64,000 bases of DNA, taken from the NCBI GenBank assembly GCA_002189035.1, contig NEEC01000021.1:930001-994000 (forward strand), given 5' to 3'. Of the stretch, positions 38,537-52,074 are shown in pieces (within the stretch, counting starts at the first letter, position 1; each line of letters opens with the position of its first letter). The stretch comes from Utricularia gibba. Its lineage: Eukaryota > Streptophyta > Magnoliopsida > Lamiales > Lentibulariaceae. Below the pieces are notes generated by a model, which was given only the letters and a program-made list of their open reading frames with translations, had not been told where the DNA came from and ran no database searches. Made by a program: the position numbers and the translations under genes.

Positions 38537-41506
38537 TCATATAAGATTTATGGTGAAGGAGACATAAGGATGGGCATCTGCATCACCCACACCACCCACT
38601 CCTACTCCATCGTCCTCACTTTTCCAGAACGTGCTGCAGCAATGCAAAAACCCGGCATTAAAACACAGGCAAATGCTTTCTCTATGTTTCATAAGCAATT
38701 TCTGGTACATGACTCTGGCTTTGTTGTTGAGATCATAAGCCACTCAAGAGATTTCATGGCATCACTACTCAGACATACCATTATCAGCGTAAATGAGGGC
38801 AGTGTGGACATACCTATGTGAACTGTCACACAGTCCTTCAAGAATGGAGCGAACTTTGTTCTCACTTTTTCCAGGAGGGGACAGTACAACAGACTGCATA
38901 AGAAAAAAATTGGTACATGCATGGGTTTGGAAGAGTGTCCGTATGAAAAGAAGAAATATTGGCGCCATCTTACCAGAAATGATGGTGGCAGGCCGTATCG
39001 AAGAATGCTTTCTGTAAATACTCGTACAGCACAGAAATGCATCCAAGAGCTAAAAACCTGCAGCCAGGGGTACAACCACTCTGAGTAAGAGATTGTTCAA
39101 ACAATGATTTCCATGGTGTAACTCTATTTTCCGTTGTCTAGATATCTTTAACAGGGCAGTATTTTCGAGGAGCTACGAGGAACATACAAAATCACAGGGT
39201 AGAAATGTACAAAATTCATACTTACTAATTCCGCTTAATGTTCTATCATCAGATCGTTCAACGTAAAATATAAATTCATATGCACACTGCAGCATCTTAG
39301 TACAGCTGCTAAACCCTTTTCGAGGAATGAGATGCATGCTCAAACAGTGTTTCGTGTATCAACTAGTGAACTTCTAGTTGAATGCAGCATTGCAAACATG
39401 TATGCATTCAAAAATACTGAATATTTGATAATCAAAACTCAGTTCTAAGTTTCATAAGCAAAATAAACAAAACTGATGACTTGAAAAACGACAGACTGCA
39501 TTAAGAAGAATTTACCTCCCCATAACTAGTATAACACCATTGCAATAGAGAGCTTCTCAATGCATCCTGATCTTGGACCAATTTCTCAAGCTCTTGCCTA
39601 CGGCTCTCCTGGGTTTCTGAATTATACTCAAAATCACGCACCTAGATAGAAAACATGTTCAACCATGTGTGTTTGCACGTAAATTTCCAGGAGAGACAAC
39701 ACGGACACGTCACATTATAAGCATGTGAAGTATACTGGAGTTTCAAACATCAGTAAATGGAAAAAACATCACTATCAGATGGTAAAATTCGTACTCACCT
39801 GAAAATTCCTTTCACGGGACTTTGTTCTAAAATTGTCTGCATCTCGAATGAATAATGTTACAGTGTACAGAGCATATTCATTGTCATCATGAAGCTTTTT
39901 GGAGGATCTAGGGACCTGAAGCAAGCAAATTTATTAGATTATGGGAACTGCCATTGGAAAACTGAAAAAGATCCTTTTCCTGAGTTAAAATAGCCATCTC
40001 CACTATATAAAAGCACATTATTTAGATCTGAATTCTGGTTTAGTAACCATAAAAAACTAAGCGTCTCTCTCAAATAGAAAATTTATACAGAATACTTACC
40101 ACGTATGATGTCAGCGTTTCATAGCTTGACAGCCAATCCTTCTGAGAATACTTTGGGACGATAGCCAGAAGTGTTGTCAAGTGCTCTGAACTGACTATAT
40201 CCTGTGGATTTACTAAATTGGAAAGGTCACGAACAGCCAAACTGCCACAAGTAACCAGAGTTACAGATTAAGATGAAGAACTTCACAAAATACTATCCAA
40301 AATAATCTTTGCAAATGGAACTTAAATTTACAGGAGGTATCATAACATTTGTGCATAAATAAAGTTTCATCATCAAAGGCATTGCAAAGAAATCATGAAG
40401 CACATCACAGTAAAGCTTAATATCAACATTCAAACAAACATCTGTCGATGTTCAAATAATGCAGATTCATATATAATGACACATAATGTACCTGCCACCC
40501 TGCTTTCTATTTATGGCATTAAGTTGGCTGCGTATATTGTTATACTCAGCAACACGAACCTGTTAAAGATGTTTAGACAAACTGTAACCACTTCGTAAAA
40601 GTTCAACGATTAGACTAGACAAGGTGATGAAACATGCACAACTCGGTATGTCTAGATGGATTAAATCACAATAGCGTTAAAGGGAGCATGAAGGAAAATG
40701 CAGAAAAAAGACTTAATGATTTACCAAAAAAAAATCAAGGGGAATCAAACCCGTATGTGAATCCAGGGAAAACGACCAACAACTACTAATGAAGCTGAGA
40801 TCTCACAATACCTTAAGGTCATCCTCAATTTTAGCAATCTGAACATGAATCCCATCCACAATCTCCCTAAGTGGGGACACAGTCGGATATTTGGCCTCAT
40901 CCCAGACAAACCTGCAAGTCGTAGATACAAAATATCCCATTACTTCTGAAATTCTATGCCAAAACTAATATCCATTAATTTCCTCCTACATACCGAGTAA
41001 GGTAAGAGTCAACAGGTACCCCATCAACCGTAAGCGAACTGCTAAGAACTCCGGAAACCCTCTCCAGTTCTTCAATTTGTCTTCGGATTTTATGCGAGAC
41101 TCCTTCAATAAAACTATTCGACTGCACATACAAACAAAACTCAATACCCATAAGATTAAAAAACATGAAATTTTTTTAATAAAAAAACTCACCTTCAATA
41201 GATCATCACTCAACGCCAATAGGGAGTCCAAGGTTCCCACTCGTAGATTAGGAATGTTGAACTGAAGAAATCACCCCCCATTAATCATCGAAAAACAAGC
41301 AACACACGATTCACTTGCGATCAGAATCAAATTTCGGAAATGGATCTGCTATTTAGAGCTAAGGGAAACACGATTAAGGAGTTTACTCTGTACAGAGAGG
41401 TGTCAAATGCTTGCTTTGAGATAGAATCTTGAAGGCGACTCCAGAGGGAGGCGGCGGACGAGCCTTGGCCGACGGGAAGCGACGACACCCAGTAGCGAGT
41501 GGCCAT
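38537..41506 (-). CDS. VHA-C: V-type proton ATPase subunit C
   Basis: Stalk subunit joining the V1 and V0 sectors of the vacuolar H+-ATPase on tonoplast and trans-Golgi; the Arabidopsis ortholog is DET3. About ten exons, all joins in frame. N-terminus MATRYWVSSLPVGQGSSAAS, then SLWSRLQDSISKQAFDT, LRVGTLDSLLALSDDLLK, KIRRQIEELERVSG, LTVDGVPVDSYLTR, VWDEAKYPTVSPLREIVDGI, VRVAEYNNIRSQLNAINRKQ, LSNLVNPQDIVSSEHLTTLL, NFQVRDFEYNSETQESRRQE, LLQWCYTSYGEVFSSWMHFC, VRVFTESILRYGLPPSFL, SENKVRSILEGLC and the C-terminal DADAHPYVSFTINLI. Complete and undamaged. The open frame on the + strand at 38348-38821 is only the antisense of its last exons. Confidence 0.96.
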
Positions 41507-41926
41507 TATCAGGGATTGTCGGATTGATTGCAGAAACCAACCGAATCAGGAAGATATGAGAAATTTGGGGACAAGATGGAGGAGACGAGGGAGCGAGATC
41601 AAGAAACAAGTTTCATGATGATGTATCACACAATTACCAGGCCAATATACTCTTTTTACCAAAAAAAAATGCAAAAACAAAAGTTTTAAATGATCAAAAA
41701 AATTAAAAAATGAAATAAAATCAATCGAATTTTGATTATATATTATTTGTATTTAAAAATGAGTGGAAGAATTCATGAACTCACCCCAATATGGACTTCT
41801 TTTTTTTTTTTGAAATTATATTATTATAATTTCAAATATTATGAATTTTCGCACCCGCACCGCGAATCTGTGATTTCAAATCCCCAAAAATTTCTGTAGT
41901 TAGCAGCAGCGAAGTTTGTTTTCCGG
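41507..41926. other. VHA-C promoter and TPD1-like 3' region
   Basis: Short AT-rich spacer with A and T runs (about 41640-41830). No separate feature seen. Confidence 0.4.
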
Positions 41927-43076
41927 TCAGCATGTGACGGCGGCGACGGCCAAATCGTACGGGAAAGTGTTGGCATACTGAAACGACAGAGTTCTGCCGT
42001 TGAGCAGCGGTTTTCCGTCGTTGACGAGGCAGTCATTGAATCGGAGACGCTTGAAGACATGTGGATTCACCATCCTCGCGGAGCTGAACCAGCCGCATCT
42101 CAGGTGGATGCCGCCGACGTTGCAGCCGGAGGCGCACACGTTCATTATCTCCACCGTGTACGTCGGAATCCCGTTCGGCAGCGGTGCCGTAGGGCCTTGG
42201 CTGATCATGATGTCGGAGGCGGAGCATTTTTCACTCCATATTCTGTTTGGGACAACTTTCTTACCTGCAACAACAGAAAACATTTACCGGGAGTTATTCT
42301 CTTGTGGTTTTGCTGAGCATTGCGACCTCGAAAACTGGGGTATCAAAAAATAAATGGCGAAAAGGGCTCCACTGAAAGGCAACTCTTGACTGCATTAAAT
42401 GTGGGAATGCAACTCTTGCCCTCAGAATGGCTAAAAAACAACTGTAAAGTGAAAGGGATATACCAGCAGACAAGAGGATTGAGAGCAATAGGGATGGTCA
42501 AAGATGGGAAAAAGGGAAGAGCTTTAAAGCTGAGCTGAGCATATGGATTATCTACACAGCCGACAAGAGGGAGGAAACGGCAAAAAAGCAAAGTATGCAC
42601 AGCAGTATAATGAAAGCAAACAGCAGCGTGTAGAGAGACGCTCGCCATCTCGCTGTTGTGTTCAGATAGGGTGGAATCATGGCACACATTTGTGTGCATC
42701 AACCCAAAAGTAATGCACAGGTGATGCTATTTGAAAACGATGAAGTGCAAGAGATAGTTACCTTGTTCAATCAGCTTTCTGTGTGGAAACCAGGTGTTGC
42801 TATTTCCAGCCATGTTTGAAGATGACCTAAAAGACTCCATCAACCCGTGATCTGAGGACAGAAACGAAGAAGGTGAAGCGACCCTGTGATTAGTTAACCA
42901 CTAAACTAAACAAGATTAGAGCGTAAGTGAGATTAGTTAACCACTAAACTACTATGCTTTTGTTTCCCTTATAAACCTGATAGTCCAAAAGTGAGCGGCA
43001 GGAATGTTGCAACCAACACCGCCGAGAATAAAGCCAGTCGCCGCCGCCTGAACGCTGATAACGATTGGCTCCCCAT
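41927..43076 (-). CDS. TPD1-like secreted signalling protein
   Basis: Homolog of TAPETUM DETERMINANT 1, a small secreted ligand of the EMS1 receptor kinase that sets anther cell fate; the TPD1-homolog group has broader roles. Three exons, 43076-42977, 42851-42762 and 42264-41927, give 175 residues. Exon 1 carries the signal peptide ([20 protein letters not shown]), which is easily missed because it lies in a short exon. Exon 2 gives [10 protein letters not shown] and [10 protein letters not shown]. Exon 3 carries the conserved domain: [68 protein letters not shown] and [18 protein letters not shown], with the expected six cysteines. No damage seen. Confidence 0.9.
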
Positions 43077-44281
43077 ACCTTTTCACCAACCTTGGAATGC
43101 TGAGATCTGGGTTCTCTTGACAGTGGATGGATCACGGGAAAATCAAACCTACTCCGCGAGGTCTTCAGCAAATAGCCGTCAAAACTGCAGGGATGATAAC
43201 TGTCTAAGATCAGGTCAATGGCAAGCGATTTGAGATGACTGCTCAGCTTGATTTCATTAAAGAATACAGAAGCATAGCAGGAAATAGATTAATCAAAAAC
43301 TCCATTACCCATCACAGTTCTCACAGTGAAGATGCTTTCTAGAAGAAAACCAAAACCCAAACTACGAACTCAGAAAATTTCGCCACACGAGTACTGAAGG
43401 TCGTGAAGAACAAGAGAAGAAACCCAGTGACTCGATCTTAAAAACGACAAGACGAAAGTGAAGAGTGGAATAAACCTATAACAATGAGAAGATAGCCTGT
43501 TCGATGAAAGTCATCAGAAATCTAAGCATCGATAAGGGAAAGTTTTCCGACATCGCTGCTAGCAAAGACACCGGGAAAAGAACCAATAGCCGAAATCGAA
43601 ATCCCTTCCCAATAAATGCAGCCCCAACAAAAGGAATACACAAATCAGAAAACGAATCTCCTCAGGAACTTAGTTCACAAAACGGTCAAAACATTAACAT
43701 CCATCCCCACGTCGACAACACAACAACACTCAAATAAGCATCAAGGCCGAAGACGTACAGACAGAGCATTGAAAGCTGTTCGTAACCAGAACTGCAATAT
43801 AGAGCGAGAAATGCGACGATTCAGCGACTTCGAACAAGATTTACTACTACTGAAACGATCGCTTCTGATCTCCTTTCTACCTTCCAAGGAGAAGACGCAG
43901 AGGCGTGCATGGACGGAGAGAGCTTTTGTATCTATCTCCGGAGGGAGAATCCCTTGCTTCCTGGACATATGTAGGGCTTTTGGAGAACACGATCATGGAA
44001 AAATTACCGCGGTAAAAAAATTGCACGTGGAAGGGGTGAGTGTTTGTTTTGACCGTGGGGGTTTACCAGTTACCACATTGTTGTTTACCGTGACACTGAC
44101 GTGGCATACGGATTTTTTTAAATTCTTTTGATTGGACATGACAAATAAATATTTAAAACAAAAACACATGAAAAGTCATACTCGAACGGCCGTTTTTCAT
44201 AGCCTGTTATTTATATATAAAATTGTATAGGCACAGAGTCTATTAACACCAAATTATCAAAAATAAAATTAAAATAATCAA
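43077..44281. other. Upstream region of the TPD1-like gene
   Basis: About 1.2 kb. 43077-44010 is balanced in composition and probably holds leader exons or introns and the promoter; 44110 onward becomes AT-rich. Open frames on + (43616-44131) have no signal, domain or splice support. Confidence 0.35.
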
Positions 44282-44498
44282 ATGAATAATATAAAAATAA
44301 AATTGATAATTTTTTTTAAATATTAGATTATATGCCATTTTTAAATTATACCGAAAATATTATCATAAACTAAACTTACATAAAATTGATAAAAGTTTTT
44401 CATTATTAATATAATGTGACGACCCATATTTTTATTATATGAATATTGACCGATACATATACTTAATTTTTATGAATAATATAAAAATAAAATTGATA

Positions 44499-44571
<73 letters not shown>

Positions 44572-44727
44572 CAATATCAGATTATATGCCATTTTTAAAT
44601 TATACCGGAAATATTATTATAAACTAAAGTTACTTAAAATTGATATAAGTTTTTCATTATTAATATAATGTGATGACCCATTTTTTATTATATGAATATT
44701 GACCGATTTAGATACTTAATTTCTATG
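44282..44727 (+). repeat. Tandem duplication of a 190-bp unit, second copy split by (TA)n
   Basis: The unit starting ATGAATAATATAAAAATAAA at 44282 recurs at 44472. Both copies then share AGATTATATGCCATTTTTAA, AAATTGATA(A/T)AAGTTTTTCA and TAATATAATGTGA(C/T)GACCCA, ending TATTGACCGAT. Copy two has about 67 extra bases of TA dinucleotides near its start. No coding capacity; recent because the copies are about 90 percent identical by eye. Confidence 0.75.
44499..44570. repeat. (TA)n microsatellite of about 70 bp
   Basis: Nearly pure TA repeat with one early interruption (ATAATA). It lies inside the second copy of the 190-bp duplication. Length in the assembly may not be exact. Confidence 0.9.
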
Positions 44728-46325
44728 ATTTTATGATATTATAAAAGAAAATTTTCATATAAAATCAAAATAATTCTCTTATTTAAGTATATTTTTTCTT
44801 ACTTTTATAACTAATGTTAAATGCAAATTATTAGGTCTTATTCTTACCCTCTACTTTACTTAACTTAGTTGCTTAGCGTCCTCGTTAAATGTCATGTCTC
44901 ACCATTAATTTAAATTTAGGTATGATTCGAAGTCAAAATTATTATTAATATTTCATAGAGTAGGGATATCAACTTTCCATGTTAATATCCATTATTATTG
45001 AATATTTAATTTAGATATTTAACTCATTATGTTTTTTTTTAAATTTATATTCTTCATAATTTTATATTATAGATTTTTAAAATTGCGATATTTATATTTG
45101 CGGGGGTTGAATTTATAAATTGCGAAAATGTTTGGGATGAAATTCTTTGGATAACGCTGATTGGTCGGAAAATAGTTTTATTTATTGAAAAAGTTGGACA
45201 CGTGTCAAATCATTCTATTTTTGCGTAAAAAGGAAAGGGAAAGGAACCGGGGAGACACCGAAGCGACCTGGGGATTCGATCAGGTTTAACGTTTCCATCC
45301 ATGGAGTAGGAGTTTACAGTAGATTGGAAGTTGCCTATTTCGCATACAACATGGAGTGAATGAAGTCCCTCTGTAAGATACTTTTTTCCCCTTAAAATAT
45401 GTTACGTGGGATTGCCGATGAGTTTTCAATGAACTGCGTGGAAAGATTGTGTCTACCTTGTTTGGTTCTTACTGTTCCAGTGAGGCCTAGAGATTGTGGG
45501 TGGTGTTTTTTTTTTTTTTTTTTTTTTTAATTTGAGCTCTTGATTCGGTGGTTTTTGATGGGTATGCTAGAGGGGCTTTTTCGCCTGCGTTTAGGTAAGG
45601 AGTTACCCCAAAATATTACAAAATGGAATTTGCCGTGTTTTGTAAGTCGTTGACCTATTGCCATAATGGTTTTTGATAATGTATTCGGGGGTTTGAACTG
45701 TGTTTTCAGTGCTAAAATTGGGAAAGTTTTGTAGAGACTGTATTGTTGTGTTTAACAGCACTCCCGAGATTGGTGATTGGAAGTGAATAGCGGGTATCAA
45801 CATAAGCTGCATAAAGCGCAGTCTTTGTGCTCTTATATAACAGATTTGATTCTGGCATAGGCTTTCGATAATTGATGATTATGTTTATTTACTGTTAGGG
45901 TGCATCATAGCACACTATGTTGCAAATGTTATGGTAAAATGAAGTTCTATGAGTTTTTGGCTCTTCGATGTAAGCCAAGCACGATGCGTTTGTTGCTGAC
46001 AGTGTGTTAAGAAACTGTGATACTGCATTGAGCATGTGGGTGTGTAATTGTTTGGATACGTTTATGTTTTCACAATGGCTTTTGATATGATCATGTACCG
46101 TAAACCAGATTTTGTTTCATATATCTGTGGAATCTCTGATGCCGTAAGGGGATTTATTATGTGACTGGTTTCTTAAGCTTCTATTTCTAGGTTGCTCTTC
46201 TATTTTGACATGGATTTTGTTTTTTGAAATACAACATTTTGACTCTGGTTTTCTCGTATACCAATTGCAGGAAAGAAGAGAAAATTGCAGTTTGGTGGGG
46301 TGAGTAACTAATAGGAATAGGGGTA
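44728..46325. other. Upstream region of the glycosyltransferase gene
   Basis: AT-rich to about 45200, then balanced sequence with probable leader exons; a CAG/G acceptor near 46269 is followed by a short leader to the start at 46326. A run of about 24 T occurs at 45505-45530. No other gene recognised. Confidence 0.4.
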
Positions 46326-47612
46326 ATGTTAATGGCTAGGCGAGAAAAGGAAGATTCAAATAGAGTATCAGTAAAAGATTCATCCTTCAGCCTGTTAAAA
46401 CTCATCTCAGTTTTGATTAGTTTTGTTACTGGTGTAGTCATAGGGCTGGCCTCTAGTTCACATTTTGACCTGTATTTCTTGTACAAGGGTAAAGACTTCT
46501 ATACAGTGCAGTTCAGTGAAGAGAATAGCAAGTTTTCTGTAAATTGTCAAGGGGAGTATTTCAGTCTGAGGGGTTTCATTAGTCCCAAGCATTTGAACCA
46601 CAAAATGACAGATGATGAGCTATTCTGGAGGGCTTCATTGGTGCCCCAAAAGGAAGATTTTCCCTTTAAAAAAGTTCCAAGGGTTGCTTTTATGTTCCTC
46701 ACACGAGGACCACTTCCCCTGTTGCCATTGTGGGAGAAGTTCTTCCATGGCCAGGACTCGCAGAAGTATTCAATTTATGTGCATGCTCTTCCTGGATATG
46801 AGCTCAATATTTCAACTTCATCTGTTTTCTCTAGGCGCCAGATCCCAAGTCAGGTGTAAATATTCTGCTTCATTTGCTGCAATCTGCTTCTTCCACCAGA
46901 TTTTTTTTCATCTGTAGAGCATATCTTCCCTTCCCTTCTTGCTAAACCTCAATCTTTTGCTCTGTTACAGCGAGTTGAATGGGGATCCGTGTCCCTAGTT
47001 GATGCAGAGAAGCGTCTTCTAGCAAACGCTCTTCTGGATTACTCAAATGAGCGCTTTGTCCTGCTATCTGAGAGCTGCATCCCCCTCTACAACTTCCAGA
47101 CAGTGTACAAGTACCTCATCGGATCTATGCACAGCTTCGTTGAGTCATACGACGATCCGTCTCGCCAAGGCCGGGGCCGGTACAACTCTTGGATGGAACC
47201 ACATATACACCTCTCAGAATGGAGGAAAGGATCACAGTGGTTTGAGCTCCACCGGACCCTCGCCATCAAGATCATCGCAGACACCAAATACTACAACCTC
47301 TTCAGGAGATACTGCAGGCCATCCTGCTACCCTGATGAGCATTACCTGCCAACATTCTTTGAGAAGTTCTATGGCGCCCTCAACGCCAACAGAACCATAA
47401 CCTACGTCGACTGGTCGGTCTTCGGGCCGCATCCGGTGGCATTCACGGCGGCGAACGTGACGGAAGGGTTCATAGGGTGGCTCAGGAACAACGGCACACG
47501 GTGTTCCTACAACACCGGAGCCACAACGGTGTGTTACTTGTTTGCCAGGAAGTTTGATCCCAGTGCTTTGAGTCCATTGCTGGAAATGACCTCCAAGGTA
47601 ATGGGATACTGA
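46326..47612 (+). CDS. GT14 (core-2/I-branching, BC10-like) glycosyltransferase
   Basis: Golgi type II membrane glycosyltransferase of the plant DUF266/GT14 group, related to rice BC10; members affect wall polysaccharides and arabinogalactan proteins. Two exons, 46326-46853 and 46971-47612, 389 residues. A short basic N-terminus precedes one membrane helix (LLKLISVLISFVTGVVIGLA); then a stem and the catalytic region: PRVAFMFLTRGPLPLLPLWE, YSIYVHALPGYELN, SVSLVDAEKRLLANALLD, NERFVLLSESCIPLYNFQTV, RYNSWMEPHIHLSEWRKGSQ, RPSCYPDEHYLPTF, TYVDWSVFGPHPVAF and a C-terminus CYLFARKFDPSALSPLL. Sequon NRT and NVT are present. Complete. An alternative start two codons downstream is possible. Confidence 0.92.
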
Positions 47613-48677
47613 AACTGGGCTCGCAGACGCAGAGCTTGTGTATACACACATACACACCATGTCTCGTATAAGCTGCCTCCATCTTCATTGGTTAATGCAG
47701 ATACAAGTTAACCAGAGACCGTTAATGGCTGGCTGATGATCATAGCTGGGGTGATGCCCATTTTTTAATTGATTTTGAAGGGTTTTTTTATTTTATAATA
47801 ATTTAATTAAATTGGTTATAGATAAATTTAAATCATCTAGAAAGATAAAAACTTAATATCAAACTATAGATGTTCATGAATTGGGTTCAATATTGATTCT
47901 TATCTTGATTATCAATTTCGGTTCTTAAATAATTTAGTTTCGATTCCAAATAATAATTATTTAGAATTTTTTTATTTACATTTTATATTTTAGTTTATTG
48001 ATATTAAATGATAAATTTGTATTGTTAATTTTAAAAAAGTTATGTATTTGTTCATAAAATTACAATATATTACATAATTAATCTTATAAAAAATTATTTA
48101 TATAAAAATAAAAAATAATAATCGATTTGAATTTAAGTAAATGATTTTTAAGAGTTCAAATTTAGATTATAATCATTTATAATCGATTATTACAAATTTT
48201 TATGTGTATTTAAATAACTTATTATCAATTCGTGTTTATTGTTTGTTAAACGGGTTCGGATCTAGTCAGTTTTAGGTAATACTCTATCTATGAACATCAC
48301 TGAATAAACAAAAATTTAAAAAATAATGTATATTTGAATCAATCCAATTGTTAAAATCAAGTTTTGATTGCGCATCAATTTTGAATTTTAAAACATTGAC
48401 CTAATTTTAAAATTTGATGTTTTATAACATCTTACACGAGCTATTGTGGTCTTAGTTGTCTATAAACGTAATATGGAAATTCAACAAATATATGAATAAC
48501 ATGATTATTATTTATTTATAATAATCTCATAATAATTTTAGGGGTGAAAGTATAAATAGATATATGAATAGGGACTAAATTGAATGCAATGAAAAACTTG
48601 AGGGTAAATGTACATAAAAAAAAACTAAGGGCATTTTTCGAAGGTGAAGACGAAGAAACACCGGATTTGCAGACGCC
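47613..48677. other. AT-rich intergenic region
   Basis: About 1 kb of AT-rich sequence, most extreme at 47770-48240. The last 100 bp are probably the SWI3 leader. No gene or clear repeat seen. Confidence 0.5.
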
Positions 48678-51600
48678 ATGGATTACAGATCAATTTCTCC
48701 TACACCTCAACAACAAGGGGGTCTGCCTGAGTTGGAGGAGTATTCGGTGCCTAGTTACTCCAGTAAGTAGTGCGAAACTCAAACCCTGGTGTATAATGTA
48801 TCAGCGTATTGCTCCTGTCCCACGGATTGTTGACTATTTACCGTTTTTGGTTTTTTGGAAAAGGTTGGTTTTCCTGGAATGACATTCATGATGTGGAGAG
48901 GTTTTCATTGACGGAGTTTTTTAACGGTAGCTCAATCACAAGGTCTCCTAGAATCTACAAAGAGTACAGGGATTTCATGATCTCCAAGTACAGAGAGGAC
49001 CCTTCAAGAAAACTCACTTTCACAGAGGTCCGGAAGTCACTTGTTGGTGATATCAGTGTTTTGCTTAAAGTTTTTACCTTTTTGGAGAAATGGGGCCTGA
49101 TTAATTTCAATATCGGTGATTCTGATGCCAAAAATAGTGGTTCCCTTGGAGATAGCTATGCGTCTAGTAGGGATGAGGAGGAGGAGGATAATTGGAAGGG
49201 TAGGGTTAAGGTTGAGGAAGGGGCACCTCATGGGGTGAGAGTGGTGGGGGCACCTAACTCAACAAAGCCTATCATAATGCCGCCACCTCCTCCGGGTATG
49301 ACGATGGGTGGTAGCGGTTATGTGGGAGAAGTTGGAGAAAATGGATTCAGATGGCCACCATTGGCTTCCTACTCGGATATTTACCCGAAGTTAGTGCAGC
49401 AGGAAGACAAAAAGGAAGTCTTGTGTGGAAGTTGTAAAGAGACTTGTGATGGTGTGCACTACGAATATGTGAAGGTGAGCTCGTTATTCTCTTGTTGTTT
49501 GATATTGATTCATTTTATGCTTAAATCTATATGATTTTTGGAATGTTTTTATTGTGTGGTTGAATCCCGTTGAATGATCATTAGTGATGCTGTTATGAGC
49601 TACAGCAGGCTAGTTTAATTTGCATCATTAGGTAACTTGCTGGCTGTCAACAACTAAAAAACATATGTTGATTAATCAGCAAGCAGAATCATGTAGAACA
49701 GGCTCTACTCACTTTGGTGCAAACTATTGAAATTTCCTACTTTATACTGTTATTTACACCTCGCATTATGGTTTCAGATAACATAAAATTCGTCTTCCTC
49801 ACCATTTTTTTATTTGCGTATCTTCATAACAAAGTAAAAAGAGCAGTATTTCTGTTGTCTATGACTATACCACAACAAAATACTATGACTACAGTTTTTT
49901 TAGGCTTATATGTGTATGTGCTAAACGTTTCAAGCTTCTCTTTTAGCATGTTTTCATCAGTATGCCTCCAATTCATAAGGTGCGAAACATAGAAAAAAAG
50001 AAATTTTGTTGATCCTACACTGATTATGTTTGTAAAAGAAATTGTGAGCCGTGATTGTTGCTCCTGCTTTTCTTGGTTTCTTTCTTTCTTTTTTACATTC
50101 AAAACTCCGTGATGAAAAAACTTGTCTTTTGAACCAAGTCTATTTTTTCTTTACCACAAATAATTTTCCGTTTGATGAGATGCTGAGTTTATCCTAAAGC
50201 ATTTATTTAACCATCGTTTTCTAATAAACAGATAGTTTGGAATCGTTTATACCTGTCACATGTGGGATAATAGATATTTTATTGATGTTTTCTTTCCAGG
50301 ATGAGGATTTCATCATTTGTGAGAAATGCTTTAAAGATGGTAAATACGATGAGGGAAAATGTTCAGATGACTTCAAATTAAAAGATAAAAAGCAAGTGGG
50401 TTCATGGACGGAAGAAGAAACATTACTTCTTCTAGAGTCTGTTGTAAAGCATGGAGATGACTGGGAGCTTGCAGCAAAGAATATCGAGGACAAAAGTAAA
50501 GAGGATTGTATATTAAAGCTTGTAGAGATGCCATTTGGTGATCTTGTGCTGAGTAATGCCAACGGGCACGGTAGCTATTTAAATGAAACTGGTAGAATAG
50601 GTAATTCTCTGCAAGAAGCATTGGTTGAGCCTGTGAAATCAAAGGGTCTTTCCTCAGAGTTTATTTCAAAGGATCCGCCAAATGAAGATGTGAGTAATGG
50701 GAGTCTACCACAGAAACGGGCGCGCTGTGAACAACGTTCTGTCACTGGAAGTCCTTTGATGCAACAGGTTGTCCTTTCACCTACTCTGTTTTATCCCTAG
50801 TATTTGCAATTTGGCATCTCCCGTACTCTGTAATAGTGGGAATGGTATAATCATCACGGGTGCAAAGGATGAAACTCAATCATATGTTAGCTTCTGTAGC
50901 ATACTCTATCGAACTATTCAATATACTATTTTCCTTGCGTTTTTTTTTTTTTTGAGAAAATCCCATTTTCACTCATGTTTTCCTAAAGCATCACTGAATC
51001 CCTGGTCCTTATCCCATTCATATGAAATGTATCATTTCATTTCTCCAGGTAGCAAAGATCTCTAAATTGTTGGGTCCAAATGTCACAGCCTCAGCAGCTG
51101 ATGCTGCAGTTACTGCTCTTTGCTCTGAGAATCAATGTTCCAGAGAAATATTCTATGATGATGAAAGATTTGATGATCAAAACAGGTGTTTGGACGATTT
51201 CATGATATCCTTGGTTCACATGTAGACTTCAAATTTGAATGATTACTTTAGTAACATTTTACCTTGTCAGGGCGGTTGTAGGGGTAGACCAACAGGAAGA
51301 AAAAGCATTCAGCCTGTCAGGTATTAGCTTTTTAAATCTGTTAGCCAATGTTATGAAGATGGTTTGTTATTCCAACTTGGAGATCTTCATGTGTGCTCTT
51401 GTGGTCTTACCGTACTTCTATTTGACTTTCTTGTGAACAGATGCTTGTGAGATTTCCCCTACAAAGAGCATAATACCATTAAACCTAAGGACAAGGGCTG
51501 CGACTGCCGCAGCCCTCGGTGCTGCAGCAGCAAATGCTAAGCTGCTGGCAGACCAAGAAGAAAGAGAGATTGGATTTTTGTTGGCTACAATGATTGAAGA

Positions 51601-51880
51601 CCAGGTTACCTCTGTGTTCCTCAAACTAGCACTTACACACCGTTGTTAAAAGGTTTCATTGATGTTGAGATGACACGATTCTGAGATTTCCATTTCATTT
51701 CAGCTGAAGAAGCTGCAGAAGAAGATGAAGTACTTCGAAGAGCTGGAACGGATAATGGAAACAGAGCAAGCGCAGTTTGAGGAACTGGAAGAATCTCTGT
51801 TCTCCGAGCGCATAAATATCATGCAAAGAATAGTTGCTGCTGGTATAATCGATCCCAGGGATCAAAACCCATTCAAGTAA
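48678..51880 (+). CDS. SWI3A: SWI/SNF complex subunit SWI3A-like
   Basis: Core subunit of the plant BAF-type chromatin remodelling complex. Seven exons: 48678-48762, 48864-49474, 50300-50767, 51049-51185, 51271-51320, 51441-51604 and 51704-51880; 563 residues. SWIRM domain (SWFSWNDIHDVERFSLTEFF, SPRIYKEYRDFMISKYREDP, FLEKWGLINFN), a linker with Pro run (MPPPPPG), a ZZ-like cysteine region split by the intron after YEYVK (CGSCKETC..CEKC), a SANT domain (GSWTEEETLLLLESVVKHGD, DWELAAKNIEDKSKEDCILK), an Ala-rich helix (AATAAALGAAAANAKLLADQ) and a C-terminal coiled coil (LKKLQKKMKYFEELERIMET) for dimerisation. The short length and ZZ region fit SWI3A rather than SWI3C or D. Intact. Ends 195 bp from the HMA gene, tail to tail. 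Confidence 0.93.
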
Positions 51881-52074
51881 CAAACTCACACTTTTTCCCT
51901 GATCATTCCATTGTCTCTGATATTTTAGTCACCATTTGCTGTACATCTTGCAGTAGGAAAAGCTTTAGTGAACATTTGATGGCAGACACGCACGCATTCA
52001 TCTGATGTTGAATTTCAATAGATTCTCAATGGGAACATATAAACCATATTGAGCATGTTTCCAAGAAGCCACGC

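Noticed and set aside
38348-38821. Open frame of 157 codons on the plus strand
   Set aside because: Lies over the last exons of VHA-C in antisense; no homology or splice evidence.
43616-44131. Open frame of 171 codons on the plus strand
   Set aside because: In the upstream region of the TPD1-like gene; low-complexity, no signal peptide or domain.
44439-44627. Open frame rich in Ile/Tyr
   Set aside because: Translation of the (TA)n tract.
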